Of a stretch of DNA of 57,966 nt, positions 24,561 through 33,689 are shown in pieces. The translations under genes and the position numbers were made by a program. The DNA is taken from NCBI GenBank assembly GCA_937884605.1, contig CALGDM010000026.1, forward strand, positions 1 to 57,966, given 5' to 3'. Positions within the stretch are counted from its first letter, which is position 1. Every line of letters starts with the position of its first letter. The DNA comes from an uncultured Spiribacter sp. Lineage in GTDB: Bacteria > Pseudomonadota > Gammaproteobacteria > Nitrococcales > Nitrococcaceae. The notes below the pieces were generated by a model, which saw only the letters and a program-made list of their open reading frames with translations, had not been told where the DNA came from and made no database searches.

Positions 24561-25184
24561 ATGGCCCGAGGAAAAGCCAACCGCGACGCCCGCATGCGCG
24601 AACGTCTGGTTCAGGAGTCGGCCCGCATCATGGCGGTCGAGGGGATTCGGGACTTCTCAATCGCCAAACGCAAGGCAGCGCTGCAGCTGAACGCCCCACG
24701 GACCACCAATCTGCCGCAGAACCGCGAGATCCAGGCGGCGCTGCAGGATTATCAACGTCTGTTTGGCGGCGAGCGCCAGGTCACCGCCCTGCAGTCACTG
24801 CGGGAGGCGGCCCTTGAGGCCATGACGTTTTTCGCGGCGTTCCGGCCGCGACTGACGGGCTCGGTGCTGGATGGCACCGCCGGCGACCAGAGCGCGGTGG
24901 ACCTGCACTGCTTTGCCGATACCCCCGAGGATGTCGTGTTCTTTCTCATGGATCACGACATCCCCTTCGACACCCAGGAAAAGCGGTTTCGGTTCGAGGA
25001 TGACTACGGGATGATCCCCGTGCACCACTTCATGGCCGGCGACACGCCGATCACGGTGGCGGTCTTTGCGGGGCGTGGCAATCACCAGCCGCCGAAAAGC
25101 CCGATCGACGGCCGACCCATGCAGCGGGCCAGCCGTCGCGACGTCGAGGCGCTGATCGCCGAGGACGCCGACGCCGTCGACTAG
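24561..25184 (+). CDS. conserved protein of unknown function
   Basis: A 207-residue cytoplasmic protein with no signal peptide or membrane segment. I do not recognise a named function. The N-terminal third is helical and basic (MARGKANRDARMRERLVQES, IAKRKAALQL); the middle has LTGSVLDGTAGDQSAVDLHC, which loosely resembles the GS-x-D-x-D pattern of minimal nucleotidyltransferases; and the C-terminal third contains the conserved-looking FRFEDDYGMIPVHHF. The start has a good ribosome site (GGAG) and is 17 bases after the PBP1A stop, so the two are probably co-transcribed. The gene ends 3 bases before the convergent gltA stop. Confidence 0.75.
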   Translation: MARGKANRDARMRERLVQESARIMAVEGIRDFSIAKRKAALQLNAPRTTNLPQNREIQAALQDYQRLFGGERQVTALQSLREAALEAMTFFAAFRPRLTGSVLDGTAGDQSAVDLHCFADTPEDVVFFLMDHDIPFDTQEKRFRFEDDYGMIPVHHFMAGDTPITVAVFAGRGNHQPPKSPIDGRPMQRASRRDVEALIAEDADAVD

Positions 25185-25187
25185 GGC

Positions 25188-26486
25188 CTAGCCGCGGCGA
25201 TGCAGCGGGACGTAGTCGCGGCGGGCGGGGCCGGTGTAGAGCTGGCGCGGACGACCGATGCGCTGCTCGGGGTCGGAGAGCATCTCCATCCACTGGGCGA
25301 TCCAGCCCGGCGTGCGGCCGATGGCGAACAGCACCGTGAAGAACTCCTTGGGAATGCCCAGGGCGCGATAGATGATGCCCGAATAGAAGTCGACGTTGGG
25401 ATACAGCTTGCGCTCGACGAAGTAGTCGTCGGCGAGGGCGATTTCCTCGAGCCGGATGGCCAGCTCGAGCTGCGGATCATTGCCCACACCCAGCTCATCG
25501 AGCAGCTCGTGGCAGGTCTTGCGAATGATCGTCGCCCGCGGGTCGTAGTTTTTGTAGACCCGATGGCCAAAGCCCATCAGCCGGAACGGGTCATTCTTGT
25601 CCTTGGCCTTTTCGATGTACTTCGGGACCTGATCGACACTGCCGATTTCGCTCAGCATGTTGAGCACCGCCTCGTTGGCACCACCGTGGGCGGGGCCCCA
25701 GAGGGCGGCGCAGCCGGCCGAGATGGCGGCGAACGGGTTGGTCCCGGTGCTGCCGGCCAGCCGGACGGTGGAGGTGCTGGCGTTCTGCTCGTGATCGGCA
25801 TGCAGGATCAGCAGCTGATCGAGGGCACGCTCCGCCACCGGGTTGATCGCGTAGTCCTCGCTGGGTCGCGCGAACAGCATGTTCAGCAGATTGCCGGTGT
25901 AGGACAGGCGGTTGAGCGGGTGGACGAAGGGCTCGCCCACCATATGCTTGAACGAGGCGCCGGCGATGGTGGGCATCTTGGCGATGATGCGATGCGCCGA
26001 CAGCAGGCGGCTATCGGGATCGGTGATGTCCATGGCGTCGTGATAGAACGCCGACAGCGATCCGACAACGCCGGTCAGCATGGCCATCGGATGGGCGTCG
26101 TAGTGAAAGCCGTTAAAGAAGATCCGCAGGCTTTCGTTGACCATCGTGTGCCGGGTAATGGCGTCCTCGAACTCCTCGAGCTCGCGCTTGTTGGGCAGAT
26201 CGCCATGAATCAGCAGTCGCGCTACCTCGAGGAACGAGCCATGCTCGGCGAGCTGCTCGATGGGGTAGCCGCGGTACAGCAGGATGCCCTGCTCACCATC
26301 GATAAAGGTGATGTCGCTCTGGCAGCTGCCGCTGGTGCCGTAGCCCGGATCGTAGGTGAAGTAGCCGAGATCGCTCGGCAGCGAGCGGATATCGATAACG
26401 TCAGAGCCGTGGGTGCCCTGGCGCACCGGCATGTCCGCTCGCCGGCCGGTCTCATTGTCGGTGATCGTGACGGTCTTGTCGGCCAT
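25188..26486 (-). CDS. gltA: citrate synthase (type II)
   Basis: Condenses acetyl-CoA with oxaloacetate at the entry to the TCA cycle. The 432 residues fit the hexameric, NADH-sensitive type of Gram-negative bacteria. An N-terminal domain ([20 protein letters not shown]) precedes the catalytic core. Key residues are in [17 protein letters not shown] (histidine), [16 protein letters not shown] (histidine) and the aspartate of [16 protein letters not shown]; the family signature [13 protein letters not shown] is intact. It lies 35 bases after the L31 gene on the same strand. Confidence 0.96.
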   Translation of the reverse strand: MADKTVTITDNETGRRADMPVRQGTHGSDVIDIRSLPSDLGYFTYDPGYGTSGSCQSDITFIDGEQGILLYRGYPIEQLAEHGSFLEVARLLIHGDLPNKRELEEFEDAITRHTMVNESLRIFFNGFHYDAHPMAMLTGVVGSLSAFYHDAMDITDPDSRLLSAHRIIAKMPTIAGASFKHMVGEPFVHPLNRLSYTGNLLNMLFARPSEDYAINPVAERALDQLLILHADHEQNASTSTVRLAGSTGTNPFAAISAGCAALWGPAHGGANEAVLNMLSEIGSVDQVPKYIEKAKDKNDPFRLMGFGHRVYKNYDPRATIIRKTCHELLDELGVGNDPQLELAIRLEEIALADDYFVERKLYPNVDFYSGIIYRALGIPKEFFTVLFAIGRTPGWIAQWMEMLSDPEQRIGRPRQLYTGPARRDYVPLHRRG

Positions 26487-26521
26487 CGAGACGCCTCCTG
26501 TTCGCTCGGCGCTATCCGGTC

Positions 26522-26785
26522 TCAGCCCTTGGAGCCTTTCGCCATCCCGCCATAGCGACGACGGAACTGATCAACCCGACCACCGCTCGACAGCACACGC
26601 TGCTTGCCGGTGTAGAACGGGTGGCTGGCGCTGGAGATCTCGACCTTGACCAACGGATATTCGTTGCCGTCCTTCCACTGGATGGTCTCGTCGGTCTTCA
26701 CCGTCGAGCGGGTCAGAAACGAGTAGTCCGCGGAGATGTCCTGAAACACCACTTGGCGGTACTCGGGATGGATGTTTTTCTTCAT
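26522..26785 (-). CDS. rpmE2: 50S ribosomal protein L31, type B
   Basis: Large-subunit ribosomal protein. The ATG at 26785 ([16 protein letters not shown]) gives 87 residues, the size of type-B L31; the frame is open further upstream but with no family match. It lacks the zinc-binding cysteines of type-A L31, so it would function without zinc. [20 protein letters not shown] is the conserved C-terminal motif. In many bacteria the type-B copy is induced by zinc limitation; no clear Zur site was visible here. Confidence 0.95.
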   Translation of the reverse strand: MKKNIHPEYRQVVFQDISADYSFLTRSTVKTDETIQWKDGNEYPLVKVEISSASHPFYTGKQRVLSSGGRVDQFRRRYGGMAKGSKG

Positions 26786-26820
26786 TCCGTCTCTCGAAAC
26801 ACTGGTTAAAAGATGCGCGT

Positions 26821-26849
26821 ATGTTAGGCGGTCGCTGCCAGCGGTACAA
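26821..26849 (-). promoter_or_regulatory. possible promoter for rpmE2
   Basis: On the minus strand TTGTAC and TAACAT are 17 bases apart and end 36 bases before the L31 ATG. Matches to consensus are only moderate (3 of 6 and 4 of 6), so this is tentative. Confidence 0.3.
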
Positions 26850-26924
26850 GAGACGCGCTCGACCGGGTCATGCCGCGACGGTAGGATGACGCGATTCAAT
26901 CGGCCGTCGAACAGGAAACCGTCC

Positions 26925-27305
26925 ATGCTCTATATCGGGCTCAAGCATCTGCATACCACCGTCGCCACGCTGACGGTTCTGTTGTTCATCCTGCGGGGTG
27001 GCTGGATGGTCGCCGGCTCGGCGATGCTGCAGCGCAAATGGGTCAAGATCGTGCCGCATGTGATCGACACGACGCTGCTGGTCACGGCCTTCGCAGTGGC
27101 CTGGATCGGCTGGCGCTACCCGGTGGTGCTCCACGACTGGATTACCGCCAAGGTGGTCGCACTGGTGGTCTATATCGTCCTCGGCATCATCGCCCTCAAG
27201 CGCGGCCGCACCGCGACGATCCGGGTGACGGCGTTTTTTGCCGCGCTGGTGGTCTACGCCTACATCGTGATGGTGGCGCTGTACAAGACGCCGCTGCCGA
27301 TCTGA
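26925..27305 (+). CDS. SirB2-family membrane protein
   Basis: Small inner-membrane protein of 126 residues with about four hydrophobic helices ([75 protein letters not shown]). The N-terminal [18 protein letters not shown] and the [16 protein letters not shown] stretch match the SirB family (PF04247 type). The molecular role of this family is not established despite the name from Salmonella invasion regulation. The ATG at 26925 has AGGAAA 5-10 bases upstream. It is divergent from rpmE2 and its end meets the CPXCG gene tail to tail. Confidence 0.85.
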   Translation: MLYIGLKHLHTTVATLTVLLFILRGGWMVAGSAMLQRKWVKIVPHVIDTTLLVTAFAVAWIGWRYPVVLHDWITAKVVALVVYIVLGIIALKRGRTATIRVTAFFAALVVYAYIVMVALYKTPLPI

Positions 27306-27491
27306 TCAGTCGTCGTCGCGCTGCACCGTCAGGACCGGGCCGTCGGGGGTGACCGTCAGTCGGCACTCGATGGGCCGGCAGCACACGACGCAGTCCTCGA
27401 TGTAGTCCTGATCGCCGGCGGAGCAGTCGACCACGGTGGCAAACGCCTCGCCGCAATAGGGGCAGTCGATGGTGAGCGTTTCGATCATCAC
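27306..27491 (-). CDS. CPXCG-motif cysteine-rich protein
   Basis: A 61-residue (or 60 from the second ATG at 27488) zinc-ribbon-like protein with two cysteine pairs: DCPYCGEAF near the N terminus and DCVVCCRPIECR in the middle. It matches the short CPXCG family (Cys_rich_CPXG) of gammaproteobacteria, whose function is unknown; zinc or another metal is the likely ligand. Its ATG overlaps the hemW stop codon, so it is probably translated from the hemW message. Confidence 0.88.
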   Translation of the reverse strand: MMIETLTIDCPYCGEAFATVVDCSAGDQDYIEDCVVCCRPIECRLTVTPDGPVLTVQRDDD

Positions 27492-28639
27492 TCAAATAGC
27501 TCCAGCAGGTCATTGAGAAAGCGCTGGCCCAGTACCGTCGCCTGCAGCCGCGAGGGGTCCTGAACCATCAGTCCGCGCCGTCGGGCCTCGCTCAGCCCCG
27601 GCTCAAAGGCCGATGCCGGCAGGCCTGTGCGGGCCTGGGCATCGGCCATTGATGTGCCGTCAGTCAGGCGCAGGGCGTTCATCAGATATTCCAGCGGGCG
27701 CTCGTCGGTGTCGACGTCGCGCCGCCCGGCGATGGCCGCATCAGTGCCTGCCAGATCCTGATAGAGCCGCGGCAGCCGCTGCTTGTGAGTGCGGCTTATG
27801 CGCCCCTCCGGGCTGCTCAGCTTGGCATGGCCACCGGCACCGATCGCCAGATAATCCCCAAAGCGCCAATAGTTCAGATTGTGACGGCATTCCTCGCCGG
27901 CAACCGCCCAGGCGGATACCTCGTAGCGCTGCAGTCCGGCGGCGTCGATGCGCTCGGCGCAGGCCGCCTCGATGTCGGCGAGCCGGTCGTCATCCGGCAG
28001 TGTCGGCGGACGGGCGAAAAAGGCGGTGCCGGGCTCGAGGGTCAGCTGATAATGCGACAGATGTCGAACCCCCAGTGCCAGCGCCTGCTCGACATCATCC
28101 AGCGCCTCGGCGGCGGTCTGTCCGGGCAGGCCGTGCATCAGATCGACGTTAATGCGCTCGAATCCGGCACGCTGGGCCGCCGTCACTGCCGCCGCCGCTT
28201 CGTGGCCGCCGTGGATGCGTCCAAGGCGCTCGAGGTGGTGGGTGTCAAAGCTCTGCACACCGATGGACAACCGATTGACACCTGCGCCCAGAAACCCCTC
28301 GAAGCGGCCGGCCTCGAGGGTGCCGGGGTTGGCTTCGAGGGTAACCTCGGCGGTGCGGGACAGGTTGAGTCGCTGGCGCAGGCCGTCGAGCAGCGTGCCA
28401 ATGGCCTCGGCACTGAACAGGCTTGGCGTGCCACCGCCGATGAAAACGCTGTCGACGCGTCGGCCGTCGGCACCGACGGCCTCGCGCTCGGCATCGCGCA
28501 GCAGGGCCTGGGTGTAGGCCGTCTCGGGCAGCTCGCCGCGCAGCGCATGGGAGTTGAAGTCGCAGTAGGGGCACTTCTGTACGCACCACGGCAGGTGCAC
28601 GTACAGCCCCAGCGGCGGCGGGGTCAGGGCCGCCGCCAT
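27488..28639 (-). CDS. hemW: radical SAM heme chaperone HemW
   Basis: HemN-like radical SAM protein that in E. coli and Lactococcus binds heme and delivers it to respiratory enzymes. The 383 residues begin with YVHLPWCVQKCPYCDFNSH, where the CX3CX2C cluster site is clear. True coproporphyrinogen oxidases have one more cysteine directly after this motif, and here the next residue is aspartate-phenylalanine, which supports HemW. GGGTPSLF and the C-terminal HTH-like HemN_C domain are present. It overlaps the end of rdgB by 16 bases. A heme-delivery role would suit the heme-copper oxidase cluster at 39-46 kb. Confidence 0.92.
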   Translation of the reverse strand: MAAALTPPPLGLYVHLPWCVQKCPYCDFNSHALRGELPETAYTQALLRDAEREAVGADGRRVDSVFIGGGTPSLFSAEAIGTLLDGLRQRLNLSRTAEVTLEANPGTLEAGRFEGFLGAGVNRLSIGVQSFDTHHLERLGRIHGGHEAAAAVTAAQRAGFERINVDLMHGLPGQTAAEALDDVEQALALGVRHLSHYQLTLEPGTAFFARPPTLPDDDRLADIEAACAERIDAAGLQRYEVSAWAVAGEECRHNLNYWRFGDYLAIGAGGHAKLSSPEGRISRTHKQRLPRLYQDLAGTDAAIAGRRDVDTDERPLEYLMNALRLTDGTSMADAQARTGLPASAFEPGLSEARRRGLMVQDPSRLQATVLGQRFLNDLLELFE

Positions 28640-29238
28640 TCCTGCTCCAGCCGCCGACGCAGGGCACTCAGCGCCTGACCGCGGTGACTCAGCATGTTCT
28701 TGGTGTCGGCGGGCAGCTCGGCGGCGGTGCAGCCGGACTCAGCCAGGTAGAAATGCGGGTCATAGCCGAATCCGCCCTCGCCCTGGGGCGTTTCGATCAG
28801 CTGCCCGGTCCACACCCCCTCGGCGATCAGGGGCGCGGGGTCATCGGCGTGGCGCAGCGCCACCAGCACGCAGCGATAGGCGGCGCCGCGCTCATCCTCG
28901 CCCAGATCGATCAACGCATCGCGCAACCGGGCGTTGTTGTCGGCGTCGCTGGCCTCCTCGCCGGCCCAGCGCGCCGAGCGCACGCCGGGGTCGCCATCCA
29001 GTGCCGGGATCTCGAGCCCCGAGTCGTCCGCGATGGCGGGCAGCCGGGTGTGGGCGGCGGCGTTACGCGCCTTGATCAGGGCGTTCTCGACAAAGGTGGT
29101 CCCGGTTTCCGCCGCTTCGGGCACGTAGTAAAAGGACTGCGGGACAATCTCGGCGACGGGGCCACTCAACAGAGCGGTGAGCTCGGCCAGCTTGCCTTGA
29201 TTGCCACTCGCCAGTACCAGTCGCTCAATGAGCGCCAT
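28624..29238 (-). CDS. rdgB: XTP/dITP diphosphatase (non-canonical purine NTP pyrophosphatase)
   Basis: House-cleaning enzyme that removes dITP, ITP and XTP, releasing pyrophosphate. The 204-residue HAM1/RdgB protein has VLASGNQGKLAELTALL at the N terminus, FVENALIKARNAAAHT, the acidic substrate site IADDSGLEIPALDGDPGVRS and GFGYDPHFYL. It starts 1 base from the rph stop and overlaps hemW at its end. The rph-rdgB-hemW order is widespread in proteobacteria. Confidence 0.95.
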   Translation of the reverse strand: MALIERLVLASGNQGKLAELTALLSGPVAEIVPQSFYYVPEAAETGTTFVENALIKARNAAAHTRLPAIADDSGLEIPALDGDPGVRSARWAGEEASDADNNARLRDALIDLGEDERGAAYRCVLVALRHADDPAPLIAEGVWTGQLIETPQGEGGFGYDPHFYLAESGCTAAELPADTKNMLSHRGQALSALRRRLEQEWRRP

Positions 29239-29239
29239 G

Positions 29240-29956
29240 TCAGCCCTCCAGTGCGGTCCGCTGGGCGGTGATCAGTTCGGCGATGCCGGCGCCGGCCAGA
29301 TCCAGCATGGCGTCAAGCTCGGGGCGGCGGAAGGCATGGCCCTCGGCGGTGCCCTGGACTTCGATGAAGTGGCCGGCATCATTCATGATGACATTCATGT
29401 CGGTCTCGGCCTCGGAGTCTTCGGCGTAGTCCAGGTCGAGCACAGGCGTGCCCTGGTGAATGCCCACCGAAATCGCGGCGACGTGGCCGTGCAGGGGGTT
29501 GCGGCGCAGCTTGCGGGCCCGCACCAGGGTCTGCACCGCGTCGGCGAGGGCGACATAGCCGCCGGTAATCGCCGCGGTGCGGGTGCCGCCATCGGCCTGC
29601 AGGACGTCGCAATCCACCACCACGCGGCGCTCGCCGAGGGCTTCCAGATCAACCACGGCGCGCAGGCTGCGGCCGATCAGTCGCTGGATCTCGATGGTGC
29701 GGCCCTGCTGACGGCCCCGGGCGGCCTCGCGGTCGGTGCGGCTGCCGGTGGCTCGCGGCAACATGCCATACTCGGCAGTTACCCAGCCGCGGCCCTTGTT
29801 GCGCAGCCACGGCGGCACGCGCTCTTCGACCGAGGCGGTGCAGAGCACCCGGGTGTCCCCGAACTCCACCAGCACCGAGCCTTCGGCATGTCGAGTGAAG
29901 TCGCGGGTCAGGCGAACGGTGCGGAGTTGGTCAGGGCTTCGGCCGCTGGGGCGCAT
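29240..29956 (-). CDS. rph: ribonuclease PH
   Basis: Phosphorolytic 3'-exonuclease that trims tRNA precursors. The ATG at 29956 ([20 protein letters not shown]) gives 238 residues, exactly the E. coli length; the longer open frame would run into gmk on the other strand. Signatures are [52 protein letters not shown] and [20 protein letters not shown] with the catalytic acidic residues. It is divergent from gmk with a 61-base gap. Confidence 0.95.
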   Translation of the reverse strand: MRPSGRSPDQLRTVRLTRDFTRHAEGSVLVEFGDTRVLCTASVEERVPPWLRNKGRGWVTAEYGMLPRATGSRTDREAARGRQQGRTIEIQRLIGRSLRAVVDLEALGERRVVVDCDVLQADGGTRTAAITGGYVALADAVQTLVRARKLRRNPLHGHVAAISVGIHQGTPVLDLDYAEDSEAETDMNVIMNDAGHFIEVQGTAEGHAFRRPELDAMLDLAGAGIAELITAQRTALEG

Positions 29957-30017
29957 GCGGATCTCCCGGGTGGTTGGCAAGATGCGAAAATGAAGCGCGC
30001 AGGGTAACATTCCGCCC

Positions 30018-30656
30018 ATGCAATCGGGCACAACGGGCACTCTGTATATCGTGTCGGCCGCTTCCGGCGCCGGCAAAACTTCGCTACTCCGTGCGCTCAT
30101 GGCGCGGGATCCGCGGCTGTGCTTTTCGGTCTCGCACACCACGCGTCGGCCGCGGCCGGGCGAGCGCGACGGTCATGACTATCATTTTGTGGATGATCCG
30201 GGGTTTCGGCGCCTGATCGATGCCGATGCGTTTCTCGAGCACGCCCGCGTCTTCGATCGCCGCTATGGGACGTCGTGGGCCGCGGTGGACGATGATCTGG
30301 CCGCTGGTCGCGACGTGCTGGTGGAGATCGATTGGCAGGGGGCCCGCCAGATCCGCGAGCGTCTGCCGGACTGCGTGTCGATCTTTGTCCTGCCGCCGTC
30401 GCGGGACGTGCTCGAGGCCCGGCTGCGCGGCCGCGGTCAGGACAGCGATGCGGTGATCGAGGCGCGAATGGCCGAGGCGGTCAGCGAGATGAGCCATTGC
30501 CGCGAATACGATTATCTGGTCTGGAATGACGACTTTTCGGTGGCGCTGGCCGACCTCGAGGCCATCATCCGGGCGCGGCGGCTGGGCACCGATCAGCAGA
30601 CGCGCGTCCATGCCGATGCGCTGGCACGGCTCACCGGCACCGACGGGTCGGGCTGA
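30018..30656 (+). CDS. gmk: guanylate kinase
   Basis: Phosphorylates GMP to GDP with ATP. The 212-residue P-loop kinase shows [15 protein letters not shown] (Walker A), [20 protein letters not shown] (GMP-binding signature), and [15 protein letters not shown] for the acidic site. It starts the plus-strand group gmk-rpoZ-spoT-ridA-recG; the 111-base gap to rpoZ is larger than others in the group and probably has a further promoter. Confidence 0.95.
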   Translation: MQSGTTGTLYIVSAASGAGKTSLLRALMARDPRLCFSVSHTTRRPRPGERDGHDYHFVDDPGFRRLIDADAFLEHARVFDRRYGTSWAAVDDDLAAGRDVLVEIDWQGARQIRERLPDCVSIFVLPPSRDVLEARLRGRGQDSDAVIEARMAEAVSEMSHCREYDYLVWNDDFSVALADLEAIIRARRLGTDQQTRVHADALARLTGTDGSG

Positions 30657-30767
30657 GCCCGCGGTCCCCCGGCGTTTCTGGCCGCACAATCAAGCCTTTA
30701 TTGCAACCTGGCTTTCAGGCTAAACTGGGAAGCATTCCACAGCGCATTCATTCTGGAGATCGCCGCC
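30657..30767 (+). promoter_or_regulatory. rpoZ upstream region, possible promoter
   Basis: The gap between gmk and rpoZ contains TTTATT and TAAACT 18 bases apart (about 30698-30727) and a short dyad CCTG-N5-CAGG between them. Both hexamers are weak matches to sigma70 sites. CTGGAG lies 9-14 bases ahead of the rpoZ ATG and is a plausible ribosome site. Confidence 0.3.
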
Positions 30768-31082
30768 ATGGCACGAGTCACGGTTGAGGACTGCCTCGAC
30801 AACATCGATAACCGCTTCGAACTGGTGCTGGCCGGCACGCGTCGCGCCCGACAGGTGGCGCACGGCGCCCAGCCGCTGGTGGACTGGGAAAACGACAAGC
30901 CCACCGTGGTCGCGCTGCGCGAGATCGCCGAGGGCTATGTCACCGCCGACATCCTCAACGTCGAAGCGGAGGCGGCCGAGGCGCTGGGCGCGCTGGATGA
31001 CGCCAGCAGCGAGGCCGAGCCGCAAGCGGCCGACCTGCCCGCCGAACCGCCGGCGGACGACGGGGCGGAGACCGGCGACTGA
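30768..31082 (+). CDS. rpoZ: DNA-directed RNA polymerase omega subunit
   Basis: Small subunit that helps assemble and stabilise RNA polymerase and forms part of one ppGpp site. The 104 residues begin [20 protein letters not shown] and include the helix [20 protein letters not shown] and [16 protein letters not shown]. The C-terminal third is an acidic alanine/glutamate-rich tail longer than in E. coli (91 residues), in keeping with an acidic proteome. It is followed directly by spoT, the usual arrangement, which links a ppGpp target with ppGpp metabolism. Confidence 0.95.
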   Translation: MARVTVEDCLDNIDNRFELVLAGTRRARQVAHGAQPLVDWENDKPTVVALREIAEGYVTADILNVEAEAAEALGALDDASSEAEPQAADLPAEPPADDGAETGD

Positions 31083-31092
31083 CCGGGGTGTC

Positions 31093-33261
31093 ATGGCCAG
31101 CAGCGAGGCAGTAGTCACCCCCGACACATCGGGATACGACTCCGCGGCCCGGGCGGCCGATCTGTGTTCGCTGCTCGAAAACTACCTCGACCCGCATAAC
31201 GTCCAGAAAGTCTATCGCGCCTATCAGTTTGGCGCGCAGGCCCATCAGGGACAGCGCCGCCTGTCCGGCGAGCCCTACATCACCCACCCGCTGGCGGTGG
31301 CGCGGACACTGGGTGAAATGGGGCTGGATGCCGAGAGCCTCTGCGCCGCCATCCTCCACGACGTGATCGAGGACACGCCCACCGCCAAGGCCGAGATCGC
31401 CGAGGCCTTCGGCCCGGAAGTAGCGCAGCTGGTGGATGGCGTCTCCAAGCTCACCCAGATCAACTTTCGCAGTAAGGCCGAGGCCCAGGCCGAGAACTTC
31501 CGCAAGATGATCCTGGCCATGTCGAAAGACATCCGGGTGATTCTGATCAAGCTGGCCGATCGCCTCCACAACATGCGCACCATCTTTGTGATGCCGCCCA
31601 GCAAGCGTGCGCGAATTGCCCGCGAAACCCTCGAGATCTATGCACCGATCGCCCAGCGGCTGGGCATCAACAGCATTCGGGTGGAGCTCGAGGACCTGGG
31701 GTTTGCCGCCCTGCATCCGATGCGCTATCGCGTTCTCAAGGAGCGGGTGCGCCAGCAGCGCGGATCGCGCCGCGAGCTGCTGGATAATGTCCGTGACGAG
31801 ATTCAGTCAAGCCTGACCGAAGCGGGCATCGACGCACAGATCAGCGCCCGGGAAAAGCATCTGTGGAGCATCTATCAGAAGATGCGCAGCAAGCAGGCCG
31901 GTTTCGAGGATATCTTCGACGTCTACGGCTTTCGCGTGGTGGTCGCGGATGTGGATACCTGCTACCGGGTGCTGGGCCACTGCCACGGGCGCTACAAACC
32001 GCTGCCGGGCCGGATCAAGGACTACATCGCCATCCCCAAGGTCAACGGCTATCAGAGCCTGCACACCACCCTGCTGGGGCCGCGCCGCGTTCAGCTCGAG
32101 GTGCAGATTCGCACCGCCGAGATGGATCGCGTGGCCGAGGCCGGGATCGCCGCGCATTGGCTGTACAAGGATCCGGGCCAGCCCAGCAATGTCGCCCAGA
32201 CCCGCGCCCGCGAGTGGGTGCACGGTCTGCTCGAGATCCAGGAAAACGTGGGCAACTCGCTGGAGTTCATCGAAAACGTCAAGATCGATCTGCTCCCTGA
32301 CGAGGTCTACGTATTTACGCCCGGCGGCGACATCATGGAGCTGCCCAAGGGCGCCACGGTGGTGGACTTTGCCTACGCCGTTCACTCCGAGATCGGTGAT
32401 GCCTGCATTGCCGCCAACATCGATAATCGCCTCGCCCCGCTGCGCACGCCGCTCAAGACCGGCGAGACGGTCGAGATCATCGCCGCGCCGGTCGCCCGTC
32501 CCAATCCGGCATGGCTCGATTTTGTGGTGACCGCAAAGGCGCGCTCGGCCATCCGTCAGAGCCTCAAGCGACTGCAGGGTGCCGAGGCCACTGACCTGGG
32601 TCGGCGTCTGGTCGAGCGCGGTCTCAACGCCATGGATCTGAGCCTGGGCGATCTCGGCGACGATCAGATCGCGGCGGCCCTCGAGTCGTTCGGCGTCGAG
32701 GATGTCGAGCAGGTGTTCGAGGAAGTCGGCCTGGGCCGTCGGCTGCCCTGGTTTGTGGCCCGCTATCTGGCCGGGGGTGACGATGCCGCCGACCGGTCGG
32801 AGGCCGCCGGCACCGGGGGCGCACTGACTCTGCAGGGCACCGAAGGCGCGGTGGTGGCGTTTGCGCGCTGCTGCCGGCCGATCCCGGGCGATCCCATTGT
32901 CGGCTTTGCCAGCGCCGGACGCGGCGTGGTGGTGCACCACGAGGCCTGCAACAACATCCGCGAGTACCGCAAGCACCCCGAGAAGTGGGTGGACGTGCGC
33001 TGGGGCGCCATCGCCGAGGGCGACTATCCGGTGGCCGTGGACATGGACGTCATGAACAATCGGGGTGTGCTGGCGAGTGTCGCGGCGGTCATCTCCGATC
33101 TCGACTCCAACATCGACGCCGTCGAGATCGACGAGAAAGCCGACATGATTGCCACCCTGCGGCTGGTGGTGGGGGTGCGTGACCGCGTCCATCTGGCGCG
33201 TATCATGCGCCGGCTGCGGGGCCTGTCGGCGGTGCAGCGCATCACCCGGCGGCGCGGCTGA
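31093..33261 (+). CDS. spoT: bifunctional (p)ppGpp synthetase/hydrolase
   Basis: Makes and degrades the stringent-response alarmone. The ATG at 31093 gives 722 residues. Domains in order: HD hydrolase (~25-190) with AAILHDVIEDT and LIKLADRLHNMRTI; synthetase (~230-380) with DYIAIPKVNGYQSLHTTLLG and AEAGIAAHWLYK; TGS (~410-470) with VYVFTPGGDIMELPKGATVV; a helical/zinc-finger segment with FARCCRPIPGDPIVGFAS; and a C-terminal ACT domain (~645-720). The intact HD site indicates hydrolase activity, and the synthetase motifs appear complete, so SpoT/Rel-type bifunctional is the best label. It sits 10 bases after rpoZ and 32 before ridA. Confidence 0.95.
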   Translation: MASSEAVVTPDTSGYDSAARAADLCSLLENYLDPHNVQKVYRAYQFGAQAHQGQRRLSGEPYITHPLAVARTLGEMGLDAESLCAAILHDVIEDTPTAKAEIAEAFGPEVAQLVDGVSKLTQINFRSKAEAQAENFRKMILAMSKDIRVILIKLADRLHNMRTIFVMPPSKRARIARETLEIYAPIAQRLGINSIRVELEDLGFAALHPMRYRVLKERVRQQRGSRRELLDNVRDEIQSSLTEAGIDAQISAREKHLWSIYQKMRSKQAGFEDIFDVYGFRVVVADVDTCYRVLGHCHGRYKPLPGRIKDYIAIPKVNGYQSLHTTLLGPRRVQLEVQIRTAEMDRVAEAGIAAHWLYKDPGQPSNVAQTRAREWVHGLLEIQENVGNSLEFIENVKIDLLPDEVYVFTPGGDIMELPKGATVVDFAYAVHSEIGDACIAANIDNRLAPLRTPLKTGETVEIIAAPVARPNPAWLDFVVTAKARSAIRQSLKRLQGAEATDLGRRLVERGLNAMDLSLGDLGDDQIAAALESFGVEDVEQVFEEVGLGRRLPWFVARYLAGGDDAADRSEAAGTGGALTLQGTEGAVVAFARCCRPIPGDPIVGFASAGRGVVVHHEACNNIREYRKHPEKWVDVRWGAIAEGDYPVAVDMDVMNNRGVLASVAAVISDLDSNIDAVEIDEKADMIATLRLVVGVRDRVHLARIMRRLRGLSAVQRITRRRG

Positions 33262-33293
33262 GCGCCCCGAGTCATCACAAAACGGAGCAAGCC

Positions 33294-33686
33294 ATGACAC
33301 GCCGTATCATTCAGACTGATCAGGCCCCGGCGGCGATCGGGCCCTATTCGCAGGCGGTGCAGGTCGGCGATCTGGCCTTCATTTCGGGTCAGATCCCGCT
33401 GGATCCCGCCACCATGACCCTGGTCGAGGGGGATATCGCAGTCCAGACCCGGCAGGTATTCGATAACCTGCGCCACGTCTGCATCGCCACCGGGGGCGAT
33501 CTGGCCTCGATCTGCAAGCTGACGATCTTTTTGACCGACCTCGGCCATTTCGCGACGGTCAACGACATCATGGCGGAGACCTTTGCCGAGCCCTACCCGG
33601 CGCGTGCCGCGGTCGGCGTGCGCGAGCTGCCCAAGGGGGCAATGGTCGAGGTCGAGGCAATCCTGAGCCTGGCCGAAGACGCCTGA
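33294..33686 (+). CDS. ridA: RidA-family enamine/imine deaminase
   Basis: Hydrolyses reactive 2-aminoacrylate-type enamines made by PLP enzymes. The 130 residues show the YjgF/RidA pattern: QAPAAIGPYSQAVQVGDLAF, ISGQIPLDP, DLASICKLTIFLTDLGHFA and the C-terminal RAAVGVRELPKGAMVEVEAI with the substrate-binding arginine and glutamate. Gene order spoT-ridA-recG is as in many gammaproteobacteria. It is cytosolic and normally trimeric. Confidence 0.95.
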   Translation: MTRRIIQTDQAPAAIGPYSQAVQVGDLAFISGQIPLDPATMTLVEGDIAVQTRQVFDNLRHVCIATGGDLASICKLTIFLTDLGHFATVNDIMAETFAEPYPARAAVGVRELPKGAMVEVEAILSLAEDA

Positions 33687-33689
33687 TCC

